Shown: in pieces, positions 51,608 to 59,657 of the stretch | Position numbering within the stretch: the stretch's first letter is position 1 | Layout of the letters: the number at the start of each line of letters is the position of its first letter | Source of the DNA: Anaerolineaceae bacterium UBA5211 | GTDB lineage: Bacteria > Chloroflexota > Anaerolineae > Anaerolineales > Anaerolineaceae | DNA: 64,000 nt | Assembly: GCA_002412595.1 (NCBI GenBank) | Contig: DHVJ01000030.1 | Coordinates: 62,001-126,000 of the forward strand | Reading direction: 5' to 3' | Notes under the pieces: generated by a model | The model's database searches: none | Told to the model about the DNA's origin: nothing | Seen by the model: only the letters and a program-made list of their open reading frames with translations | Made by a program: the position numbers and the translations under genes

Positions 51608-53092
51608 TTAGCGGAGGCCGCGCATAGCGCCGCCTAACATACCGCCGCCGCCTAATCCGCCGCCCATGCCGCCAAATTGACTGGAGGACGTCGTTGAATT
51701 GAATATGACCACCTCATCGCCCTCTCCAATGCCTTCCCCGGTAACAACCGTGTAAACATCCGATTTAGCGCCAACTTCCACTGCAACCATGTTGATGCTG
51801 CCATCATCACCAACGAGGGCAATAGCATCTGAACCATCTTCAGCAGTTGTCACAGCTTGATTGGGCACCAACAAGGCATCTTCAGCCTGATCGACCAAGA
51901 TGCTGACCACAGCGGTAAAACCGGGTTTCACATCTTCATCCGCATCTTCCAATTTCAAATCAACGGCATATTGAACCACGCCGTTGGAATTGGCCTCGCC
52001 TGAAGATGAAATTGTTTGGATAAAACCGGTGTATTCTTTCTTGGCAATCGCATCAAATGTAATGACCGCTTCCTGCCCAACTTGGATCTTGTTGATATCA
52101 TCCTGTCCAACATTCACTCTGACGAGCAGGTTGTCCAAATTATCCAGGCGCACTGCCACAGTTTGGCTATCAACTAATTCGCCGGCCACCGTGGAAATAG
52201 CAGTCACCGTCCCAGTAAAGGGAGCAATTATCTTGGCTTCATCAATCTTATTTTGCAGGACCTGAACTTGTGCCTGTGCAGCACTGATTTCTTCGCTTTG
52301 ATCGACATAGCGGTTGTACGCTACTCTGGCTTCAGCTACTGCTGCAACCTGCTGATCATACTCAATGAAATCCGTTTCCACAGCGATATCAAAAGGAATG
52401 CCGATAATCTGGTTGAGCGCACGCAGTAAGCTATCGCGTTTTAATTTACCGTCCTGTAAATCTTCATAAGCTTCAACGCGCGCGGGATCATTTTCATCCA
52501 GTGATTTCACCGCGTCGTAAGTATCTTCCAACACCCAGACTTCAGCGCGAGCTGCGTAGTAGTTATCCCACACAGCGTCAACTCTTTCTTCTGAGGACTG
52601 CCCATAATTCCAAGCCAGTTTATCAGCATGTTTATTGATGAGCATTTTTTCTTCGTAAACCACAGTATTTAAAGCATCCTGGTAATCGATGTCCGTGTTA
52701 ACCAACAGGTCAAGTGTCTCCTGCGCATCCAGAATCTCTGTGTACGCATTCAGAATATCAGTGTCCTGAGAGGAGGGTTCAAGTTCCATGAGAACATCTC
52801 CTTTTTGGACCAAATCACCCACACTGATGGTGAACTCACCCACAACACCGTCTGAATTCCAAACCAATCTTTGTGAAGGCTGTGCCTCCAGTGTTCCGTA
52901 GGAATCTACTGTTTCTGTAATTGAGCCGACGGTCACCGTTCCGAACTGTAATTGGATTTCACTATCGTCCTGATTAAACATAGGTAGTATCACCGTGAAA
53001 CCCAGAATCAGTACTAGCAGAACACTGCCGATAATCCAGAACAACTTTTTGTGGGTCGCTAAGAAGTTACCAAATTTATTTTCTTTTTCCAT
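51608..53092 (-). CDS. HlyD/MacA-type exporter adaptor, copy 2
   Basis: A 494-residue periplasmic-adaptor-like protein with an N-terminal membrane anchor (about 17-40), a biotinyl-lipoyl hairpin domain split by a long coiled coil (about 115-270), and beta-barrel and membrane-proximal domains ending near residue 470. The tail is glycine- and methionine-rich (FGGMGGGLGGGG). It resembles the first gene of the operon throughout, so the two are paralogues. ATG 53092 is preferred over an upstream TTG. In a cell lacking an outer membrane, such adaptors would bind substrate outside and pass it from or to the permease. Confidence 0.85.
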   Translation of the reverse strand: MEKENKFGNFLATHKKLFWIIGSVLLVLILGFTVILPMFNQDDSEIQLQFGTVTVGSITETVDSYGTLEAQPSQRLVWNSDGVVGEFTISVGDLVQKGDVLMELEPSSQDTDILNAYTEILDAQETLDLLVNTDIDYQDALNTVVYEEKMLINKHADKLAWNYGQSSEERVDAVWDNYYAARAEVWVLEDTYDAVKSLDENDPARVEAYEDLQDGKLKRDSLLRALNQIIGIPFDIAVETDFIEYDQQVAAVAEARVAYNRYVDQSEEISAAQAQVQVLQNKIDEAKIIAPFTGTVTAISTVAGELVDSQTVAVRLDNLDNLLVRVNVGQDDINKIQVGQEAVITFDAIAKKEYTGFIQTISSSGEANSNGVVQYAVDLKLEDADEDVKPGFTAVVSILVDQAEDALLVPNQAVTTAEDGSDAIALVGDDGSINMVAVEVGAKSDVYTVVTGEGIGEGDEVVIFNSTTSSSQFGGMGGGLGGGGMLGGAMRGLR

Positions 53093-53119
53093 ATAAATCA
53101 ACCCATTTCTTTTAATCGA

Positions 53120-53146
53120 CCGGCAAGGCGTTAAACGCCTTGCCGG
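53120..53146 (-). other. stable hairpin between permease and second adaptor
   Basis: CCGGCAAGGCGTT and its inverted copy AACGCCTTGCCGG form a 13-base-pair stem with a one-base loop in the 63-base gap. No T-tract follows, so it is not a classic terminator. It may set the relative level of the second adaptor by partial termination or by protecting the upstream message. Confidence 0.5.
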
Positions 53147-53155
53147 CGACCTTAT

Positions 53156-54388
53156 TTATTCTGTCCGCAGTGCTTCCACCGGTTCCAGTTTCGCAGCACG
53201 GCTGGCCGGGTAGATACCAAAGACCAAACCTACCGCAACGGAGAAACCGACTGCCATCAATATTGAACCGAATGTAATTTCCGGATTCAGGCTGTAGCTT
53301 GATGCTGCAGCAATATTCTTGATGAGCCCTGCCAAACCATAAGCCAATACAACCCCAATGAGTCCACCGATCAACCCAATAATGAGTGACTCGGTCATGA
53401 ACTGCATCAAAATATCATTGTTCCTGGCACCCACTGCTTTACGCAAACCAATTTCTTTTGTGCGCTCGATCACCGATACCAGCATAATGTTCATGATGCC
53501 GATACCGCCAACCAACAGTGAGATTGCCGCGATGCCGCCTAGGAAGATCGTCAACACACCGGTGATCGATGAGGCTGCATCAGTCATTGTCTCCTGAGAC
53601 AGGATACTGAAATCATCATCTTCATCCGAGCTGATGCTGTGCCTGGAGCGCAGGATCGAGGAAATTTCGCTGACTGCACTATCAATGGATTCCGAATCCA
53701 CAGCCGAAACTGAAATCATATTTACCTCGTCATTGGCATTTGAACGCGCCACCAGACGGGAAAATGCGGTTGTGATTGGAACGATAATTTGATCATCCGA
53801 CGATCCAATTGCAGTACCACCGGAAGCTTCCAATATTCCGACCACTTCATAGAGCATGTTGCCTATGCGGATCTTTTGGCCGATTACACCAACACTTGCC
53901 CCAAACAAATCATCAACCACATCGCTGCCTAATACAGCTACAGTCGAATTGGCATCGATATCCGCTTCACTAATGAAGCGGCCTGTGGACACAGTTTTAT
54001 TGCGAACTGTTGCAAAGTCAGGTGTCACACCGATGATCGTGGTCGAAGTACTATTATCACCATATACGACTGTTCGAGAAGTGTTCACCGAAGGTGCCAC
54101 CGCTAAAACAGAAGGTGCTCCACCGGATTCTACCAGGGCTTCCGCATCCGCCAGCGTTAATGCCTGCGGGTTGCTGTTATTGTCCGAGTATGTCCTGGAT
54201 ATATAAATCAAATTAGTACCCATGGATTCAATCGAACTGGTGATAGATGAGGAGGCGCCCTCGCCGATTGCCGTCATGGAGAGCACTGCAGCCACACCGA
54301 TAACGATACCCAGCATCGTCAGTGCAGTGCGCAGCTTGTTTGATGCCAGGCTCTCGACGGCCTCTTTTAATACTCTCCAGCTATTCAT
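53156..54388 (-). CDS. MacB-type ABC transporter permease
   Basis: A 410-residue permease of the MacB/FtsX type. One helix near residues 20-42, a large extracellular MacB_PCD domain (about 45-270) and three C-terminal helices (about 285-310, 340-365, 375-400) are visible. LRTALTMLGIVIGVAAV and the FtsX signature IERTKEIGLRKAVGARNNDI are typical. ATG 54388 has GGAAGGG six bases upstream and overlaps the ATPase gene by eight bases. Acts with the ATPase at 54381 and one or both adaptors. Confidence 0.92.
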   Translation of the reverse strand: MNSWRVLKEAVESLASNKLRTALTMLGIVIGVAAVLSMTAIGEGASSSITSSIESMGTNLIYISRTYSDNNSNPQALTLADAEALVESGGAPSVLAVAPSVNTSRTVVYGDNSTSTTIIGVTPDFATVRNKTVSTGRFISEADIDANSTVAVLGSDVVDDLFGASVGVIGQKIRIGNMLYEVVGILEASGGTAIGSSDDQIIVPITTAFSRLVARSNANDEVNMISVSAVDSESIDSAVSEISSILRSRHSISSDEDDDFSILSQETMTDAASSITGVLTIFLGGIAAISLLVGGIGIMNIMLVSVIERTKEIGLRKAVGARNNDILMQFMTESLIIGLIGGLIGVVLAYGLAGLIKNIAAASSYSLNPEITFGSILMAVGFSVAVGLVFGIYPASRAAKLEPVEALRTE

Positions 54389-55064
54389 TTTCGACCCTTC
54401 CATCTAAGATTCTGACTGTACGCTCCGTGAGCGCAGCAATTTTGGGATCATGGGTCACAATGATCAATGTGACGCCTCTTTCCTCATTCAAACCGAGTAA
54501 AAGGTCCATGATCTCCTTGCCAGATTTGGAATCCAGGTTGCCGGTGGGTTCATCCGCCAGGATAATAGCCGGATTGTTTACCAATGCACGCGCGATAGCT
54601 ACACGCTGCTGCTGGCCGCCGGACATTTCAAAGGGCTTGTGATTCATACGATCTTCAAGGCCCACTCTAGTGAGCAGCTCCTCAGCAATCTTTTTCGGAT
54701 CACCATGTCCATTATTTCTTTTGTATCGCAAGGGCAGCATGACATTTGCAACCGCAGTGGTACGCGATAACAGGTTATAGGACTGAAAAATAAAGCCCAC
54801 CTGCCGGTTGCGCACATCTGCTAATTGGTCATCTTCCATTGATTGAACATTTTCACCGTTAAGAATATAGGTTCCGCTCGTTGGGCGATCCAAACAGCCC
54901 AAAGTATTCATCAGAGTTGACTTACCTGATCCAGAAGGGCCCATGATCGCAATCACTTCACCTTCTTTTACCGACATTGAAAGTCCGCGTAGTGCGTTTA
55001 CCTGGATATCACCCATCTGGTAGGTTTTAACAAGGTCCTTAACTTCCACAACATTTTTTTTCAT
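54381..55064 (-). CDS. MacB/LolD-type ABC transporter ATPase
   Basis: A 227-residue ATP-binding subunit. Walker A is GPSGSGKST, the Q-loop lies in VGFIFQSYNLL, the signature MSGGQQQRVAIARAL and Walker B ILADEPTGNLDSKSG. The glycine-rich signature and the GNLDS ending define the MacB/LolD group that powers tripartite-like exporters by mechanotransmission. ATG 55064 has AGGTG a few bases upstream; ATGs at 55079 and 55082 are weaker alternatives. Confidence 0.93.
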   Translation of the reverse strand: MKKNVVEVKDLVKTYQMGDIQVNALRGLSMSVKEGEVIAIMGPSGSGKSTLMNTLGCLDRPTSGTYILNGENVQSMEDDQLADVRNRQVGFIFQSYNLLSRTTAVANVMLPLRYKRNNGHGDPKKIAEELLTRVGLEDRMNHKPFEMSGGQQQRVAIARALVNNPAIILADEPTGNLDSKSGKEIMDLLLGLNEERGVTLIIVTHDPKIAALTERTVRILDGRVENE

Positions 55065-55087
55065 TTTTTCACCTACCATCATTTTCT

Positions 55088-56605
55088 CTATTGAGGTCCG
55101 CCGCCGCCACCTGATGGGGGTTGGCCACCACCGCCACCACCGCCGCTCATCATCATCATTCCACCAAACATACTGGATGAGCTATCTGAACTGTAGAGTA
55201 CTACCTGGTCACCTTCTTCCAGGTCACCGCTGGTAACTTCAGCATACAAATCGGAGGTTGCACCAATTTCAACAGGCACCATGGTGGTGTTGCCAGAATT
55301 GTCGGCCAGAACAACCATATATGAACCATCGCGGCTGACTACTGCGTCATAAGGAACTAACAAGGCATCTTCCACTTCAGCCGTCACAATGCTAACCACA
55401 GAGGTAAAGCCAGGCTTGACTTGTTCATCCGCGTCATCCACTTTCACCCAAACAGAGAACTGGACCACACTGTTATCATCTTCTGAACCGGAGGAAGAAA
55501 TGGAAGATACGTAACCGGAATATTCTTTGTTGGAAATAGCGTCAAAGGTTATGACCGCGCGCTGTCCAACGGCTATCTTGTTGATATCCACTTCAGAGAT
55601 GGACACTTCCACCATGAGGTTATCCAGATTGCTGATGGTCAGTGCAGCTGTCGTATTATCAGAGTCTGAATAGCTGGTGATCAAATCGCCGGCGACAGCA
55701 TCAATTTGCGTGATAGTTCCATCGAAAGGCGCAATAATCTTGCCAGTGGCGATGGTATTTTCAAGAGCCTGCACAGAAGCTTCCGCCGCAGCAATTTCCT
55801 GGCTCTGATCCAGATAGCGGTTATATTCCACGCGTGCTTCTTCAACAGCAGCCAAAGCCGCATCGTATTCAATGAAGTCGGTCTCGACATCATAATTGTA
55901 ATAAACCCCTAAAATGTAATTCAAATTGCTTAAGGCTTTATTCTGCGCTTCAATCGCGGCTTTCTGTTCTTCATAGGCGGCTTCTCTTTCGGGATCATCA
56001 GATTCTAAATCTGATAAAGCCTCATAAGCAGCTTGCTTTTCCCACAAAACCTGCTTGGCAGCATAATATGCCGCACGGGCTGTATCAATAGCCTCATCGG
56101 AAGCACCCTTGGTATTGTTGTAATCGCGGTCGGATTTGTACTGCTTCAATTCATATTCCGCATCCGCCAGGGTTTGGGCAGCCGTGTACAGATCTGTATT
56201 GGCACTCTTTAAATTATCCAAAGTGGTCTGCGCATCCAGTAAACTGGACTGCGCTTCAAGGATAGAAGCATCCAGCGTGCTCTCCGTCAGTGTCATTAAT
56301 ACATCATCTTTGGAAACCTTATCACCAACCTTGACATCGAAGCTGTCCACGATACCGCCGGACTGCCAGGTCAAGGTCGCTGAGGGAATAGCTTCCAGTG
56401 TGCCCACCACATCGATGGTTTCAGTAAGACCACCTCGCGTTACCTGGCCATAAGACACTTCCGTCTCAGCGGTAGCGTCAGAGCCATTCGGAAGTGCAAT
56501 CATGGCCACAATTACCACCACCAGCACTGCCCCAACGATCCAGACAAGTTTTTTTCGAGAGTTATAGAAACTCACGATATTTGTCTTTATTTTTTCCATA
56601 TCCAT
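55088..56605 (-). CDS. HlyD/MacA-type exporter adaptor, copy 1
   Basis: A 505-residue adaptor, first gene of the export operon. The N-terminal anchor lies at about 18-38, followed by a lipoyl half-motif, long coiled coil (about 120-280) and beta-barrel domains. The C-terminus after residue 478 is extreme in composition: MFGGMMMMSGGGGGGG and further Gly, Pro and Ser. AGGAGA eight bases upstream supports the ATG. Its architecture and many segments (for instance VKPGFTSVVSI, and IAPFDGTIT) match the second adaptor, so a duplication within this operon is clear. Confidence 0.87.
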   Translation of the reverse strand: MDMEKIKTNIVSFYNSRKKLVWIVGAVLVVVIVAMIALPNGSDATAETEVSYGQVTRGGLTETIDVVGTLEAIPSATLTWQSGGIVDSFDVKVGDKVSKDDVLMTLTESTLDASILEAQSSLLDAQTTLDNLKSANTDLYTAAQTLADAEYELKQYKSDRDYNNTKGASDEAIDTARAAYYAAKQVLWEKQAAYEALSDLESDDPEREAAYEEQKAAIEAQNKALSNLNYILGVYYNYDVETDFIEYDAALAAVEEARVEYNRYLDQSQEIAAAEASVQALENTIATGKIIAPFDGTITQIDAVAGDLITSYSDSDNTTAALTISNLDNLMVEVSISEVDINKIAVGQRAVITFDAISNKEYSGYVSSISSSGSEDDNSVVQFSVWVKVDDADEQVKPGFTSVVSIVTAEVEDALLVPYDAVVSRDGSYMVVLADNSGNTTMVPVEIGATSDLYAEVTSGDLEEGDQVVLYSSDSSSSMFGGMMMMSGGGGGGGQPPSGGGGGPQ

Positions 56606-56761
56606 TATTAATTTCTCCTATCGTATAGTGTACAGGGAATCATAAACGATCCCGGTTTATTATCATAAGGGTTTGTTGTAAAAATGACATATGTTCCATG
56701 TAAATAAATAATATGAAATCAATCATGGCTCAATATGACTGCTATCACCCCTTAAAGAATA

Positions 56762-56779
56762 TTAATATGTGTTAATATG
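56762..56779 (+). promoter_or_regulatory. tandem TTAATATG repeat just before the kinase gene
   Basis: TTAATATG occurs at 56762-56769 and again at 56772-56779, ten bases apart, so both lie on the same face of the helix. The second copy contains TGTTAATAT, an extended -10 element ending seven bases before the ATG at 56785. Transcription would start at the start codon. The repeat may also bind a regulator such as the adjacent NarL-type protein. Confidence 0.45.
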
Positions 56780-56784
56780 CACTT

Positions 56785-58095
56785 ATGGTTAATGAAAGCA
56801 TCGATCGCCGGGTCATTCAAATCTTGCGCTGGTCAATAATTGTCCAGATACTCTTCCTTTTATTAAGCTCATTTTCCCCCAGGTTTTCCCTGCGCAACAA
56901 TTACTTCGAAATTGACGAAGTGGATTATCTATCCTTTGCTTCAGTCGCCTTGATGGCCGCGATCCTGATCACCATTTCCATTAAAAAAGTTGAAGACCAT
57001 ATCACCAAAAAGACCCTGCTGGTTATTTTGTATTCCATTGCATTGATCACGATATTTTCCCGGCATATATTTTCGTTATCGTTGAGGCGCATGGTGCCAG
57101 ATACAGCCCCAGCCCTTTTCCGCTGGGATGCAATTTTTTTTCTGATCATCCCCCTGGTCTTTATCGCCTGGCAATATTCCATGCGGGATGTGCTAATTTA
57201 CTGCTTGGTCATCTTGTTGGTCGATTTTATCCCCATGATTTTAGAACAAAATAACAGCATAAACATCATTGACACATCAATTATTCCAAAAAATCCCTTG
57301 GCAGAACGAGATACCTTTTCTATTCTCTCGGATTTTATGGGCAGTTTTGCCCGGAGCGTGATCCTGGGCATTGTTGGATGGATTGAAAATAGTCTGGTCA
57401 CACTGCAGCGCAGCCAGCATGATCAATTGATTGAGGCAAACAAAAAACTGCAGAAATATGCGCTGACCAGTGAAAAACTGGCCCAGACACAGGAACGCAA
57501 CCGCCTGGCGCGTGAACTGCATGATACGCTGGCCCATACCCTGAGCAGCACCTCCGTACAGTTGGAAGCCATTAAAGCGCTGTTTGACCGCGATCCGGAT
57601 CAGGCCAAAATATTACTGGGGCAAACTTTGGTAAACACCAAGAATGGGCTGGCCGAAACACGACGCGCGCTGGTTGATTTGCGCACATCCGAATTGGAAG
57701 CCTATGGCCTGACGCAGGCTATTCGCAACCTGGGACTTTCAGTTGCGGAGCGCGGCGGATTCAGTGTTAAATTCGATTTGGAAAAAGGTTTGGATGTACT
57801 GCCTGATGACATGAGCCATTCTATCTACCGCACCGTGCAGGAAGCTTTTGAGAATATCCTGCGACATTCCAATGCCAGCCAGTCCAGTGTCCATCTATTC
57901 ACGGAAGACAATCACATTAGACTGATTATTCAGGATAACGGTAAAGGATTTAATCCGGACAAGGTTAAAAAGGACAGATTGGGAATCCGCGGTATGCGCG
58001 AGCGCATTGAGATGTTCGACGGGACTTTCGACATCATAAGCGACAAAGATAAAGGAACAGAGATCGATATCTGTTTAGAGATGAAATATGATTAA
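56785..58095 (+). CDS. sensor histidine kinase, NarL/DesK (HisKA_3) type
   Basis: A 436-residue membrane kinase with about six N-terminal helices (about 15-30, 50-66, 77-92, 115-130, 135-152, 190-205) and almost no extracellular loops. A short coiled coil leads to the HisKA_3 motif RNRLARELHDTLAHTLSS, with phosphoacceptor His246. The ATPase domain has an N-box (EAFENILRHSN) and G-box (IQDNGKGF). The membrane-embedded sensor suggests detection of envelope stress or a membrane ligand. It overlaps the response regulator by eight bases and is divergent from the MacAB-like exporter. Confidence 0.93.
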   Translation: MVNESIDRRVIQILRWSIIVQILFLLLSSFSPRFSLRNNYFEIDEVDYLSFASVALMAAILITISIKKVEDHITKKTLLVILYSIALITIFSRHIFSLSLRRMVPDTAPALFRWDAIFFLIIPLVFIAWQYSMRDVLIYCLVILLVDFIPMILEQNNSINIIDTSIIPKNPLAERDTFSILSDFMGSFARSVILGIVGWIENSLVTLQRSQHDQLIEANKKLQKYALTSEKLAQTQERNRLARELHDTLAHTLSSTSVQLEAIKALFDRDPDQAKILLGQTLVNTKNGLAETRRALVDLRTSELEAYGLTQAIRNLGLSVAERGGFSVKFDLEKGLDVLPDDMSHSIYRTVQEAFENILRHSNASQSSVHLFTEDNHIRLIIQDNGKGFNPDKVKKDRLGIRGMRERIEMFDGTFDIISDKDKGTEIDICLEMKYD

Positions 58096-58729
58096 GCTAA
58101 TCATTTGTGACGACCAGGAAGTTGTTTGCCAGGGATTAAAGGCCATTCTGAGTACTTCGGAGGATTTGCAGGTCGTCGGAATCGCCAATAACGGTATGGA
58201 AGCATTAGAGCTCCTAAAGACCCATCCGGTGGATGTGGTTTTAATGGATCTAAAAATGCCAATCATGAACGGCATCCACGCCACCAAAGCCATCAAGGAA
58301 AAATACCCTGAAGTCAAAGTTCTGGTGCTTACCACCTACGACGCAGACGCATGGCTTTTTGACGCCATTCGCAACGGTGCCGATGGATACCTGCTCAAAG
58401 ATACTTCGCGCGAGGCCCTGGTGCAGGCGATTGAAGAGATCGCAGGCGGTAACACACCCGTGGATTCTAAAGTAGCCGGCAAGTTATTCAAACAGCTCTC
58501 CAAACAAGCCATGCCCGGAGATTCAAACCTGGGAGAGAATTTATCCAACCGGGAAAAAGAAATTCTCAAACTGATCTCTCAGGGAATGGCTAACGCGGAA
58601 ATCGCCCAGACGCTATTCCTTTCCGAAGGAACCGTGCGTAACTACGTCAGCGCCATCCTTGAGAAGCTGGATGTCGATGACCGCACCCAGGCTGCGGTAT
58701 TGGCATTACGCTTTGGGCTGGTAGAATAA
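58088..58729 (+). CDS. NarL/LuxR-type response regulator
   Basis: A 213-residue DNA-binding response regulator. The receiver domain (1-120) has the acidic pair Asp8-Asp9, the phosphoacceptor Asp54 in VLMDLKMP, a conserved Thr in VLTTYD and Lys in YLLKDTS. The C-terminal LuxR helix-turn-helix is LSNREKEILKLISQGMANAE to TVRNYVSAILEKLDV. It is phosphorylated by the kinase encoded just upstream and probably controls the neighbouring exporter operon, as in LiaSR- and BceRS-like arrangements; this is inference. Confidence 0.95.
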   Translation: MIKLIICDDQEVVCQGLKAILSTSEDLQVVGIANNGMEALELLKTHPVDVVLMDLKMPIMNGIHATKAIKEKYPEVKVLVLTTYDADAWLFDAIRNGADGYLLKDTSREALVQAIEEIAGGNTPVDSKVAGKLFKQLSKQAMPGDSNLGENLSNREKEILKLISQGMANAEIAQTLFLSEGTVRNYVSAILEKLDVDDRTQAAVLALRFGLVE

Positions 58730-58815
58730 TAGCCATAGGCTCCCAGGTCACCCTCGACAATTGAGCTCTCCCCGCTTCCACGCCTGCCAGCCAATCGTAA
58801 GTTGGAGCAAGGCAA

Positions 58816-59610
58816 ATGAACAGAGAATTTTACAATGAGTTCAGCCAGGATTATGACCGCTTTATCAATTGGCAGTCGCGCCTGGCTCTTGAAATCCCTT
58901 TTTTACGCCAATATCTGCTGCGCATTGAAGCGCACCTGGAGCGGCGAGCTCGTATTTTGGATGTGGCATGCGGCAGCGGTATGCACGCCATTGAATTGGC
59001 GAAACAGGGCTTTATAACCAGTGGAGCCGACCTCAGCCCTAAGATGTTGGAAAAAGCCTCTGAAAACGCCCGTGCAGCCGGCGTGCGGGTTAATTTTAAA
59101 GAATCTTCGTTTGGTAATTTGAACGCAAGCTTATTCAATGAGCCAGAATTCCCTTATGACGTGATCACCAGCCTGGGCAATGCGCTGCCGCATCTGCTTT
59201 CCACCAAACTGATCCAAACCACCCTATGGGATATGGCCAATTGTCTGAATTCAGGCGGATATTTAATCTTCCAAAATCGGAATTTTGACGCGGTGCTGAA
59301 AAACAAAGAGCGTTGGCTCAATCCACAAGGCCGCCATGAGGGATTGAACGAATGGATATTTCTCAGGTTCTATGACTTCGATCATGATGGCTTGCTCACG
59401 TTCAATATCGTGCGCCTCGTTCGAAACGGGGAAGAAAGCTGGCAGCAGCGCATCTCTTCCACCAGGCTCTACCCGCTCAAACGTGACGTGCTCACCGGAC
59501 TGCTGGAAGACAGTGGATTCAACGAAATTAAATGTTTTGGGTCCATGTCCGACGAGGATTTCCAGCCAACCGAAAGCGAAAACCTGGTTGTAGTGGCTCG
59601 CAAAGTATAA
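58816..59610 (+). CDS. class I SAM-dependent methyltransferase
   Basis: A 264-residue methyltransferase with motif I ILDVACGSGMHAIELAKQG (about 44-62), the acidic motif II GADLSPKMLEKA and the VITSLGNALPHL motif IV (about 117-128). The segment FQNRNFDAVLKNKERWLNPQ resembles glycine/sarcosine-type N-methyltransferases and related small-molecule enzymes, but the substrate is not determined. A GGAGCAAGG site precedes the ATG. Confidence 0.87.
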   Translation: MNREFYNEFSQDYDRFINWQSRLALEIPFLRQYLLRIEAHLERRARILDVACGSGMHAIELAKQGFITSGADLSPKMLEKASENARAAGVRVNFKESSFGNLNASLFNEPEFPYDVITSLGNALPHLLSTKLIQTTLWDMANCLNSGGYLIFQNRNFDAVLKNKERWLNPQGRHEGLNEWIFLRFYDFDHDGLLTFNIVRLVRNGEESWQQRISSTRLYPLKRDVLTGLLEDSGFNEIKCFGSMSDEDFQPTESENLVVVARKV

Positions 59611-59622
59611 TTTGGACTATTC

Positions 59623-59651
59623 TTGTCGTATTACCGTCTGAATGTTATAAT
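59623..59651 (+). promoter_or_regulatory. promoter giving a leaderless mRNA for the C39-like gene
   Basis: A -35 TTGTCG (59623-59628) and a perfect -10 TATAAT (59646-59651) are 17 bases apart. Transcription is expected about seven bases past the -10, which falls on the ATG at 59658. No ribosome binding site is present. Confidence 0.7.
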
Positions 59652-59657
59652 GCCACC

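Noticed and set aside
51608..55200. Glycine- and methionine-rich adaptor tails as frameshift artefacts
   Set aside because: Both paralogues have similar tails that start at the same point of the fold and run to their stop codons, so they are likely real.
59532..59657. Longer N-terminus for the C39-like protein
   Set aside because: It would overlap the methyltransferase gene and place the start ahead of the promoter; the signal anchor begins right at the ATG of 59658.
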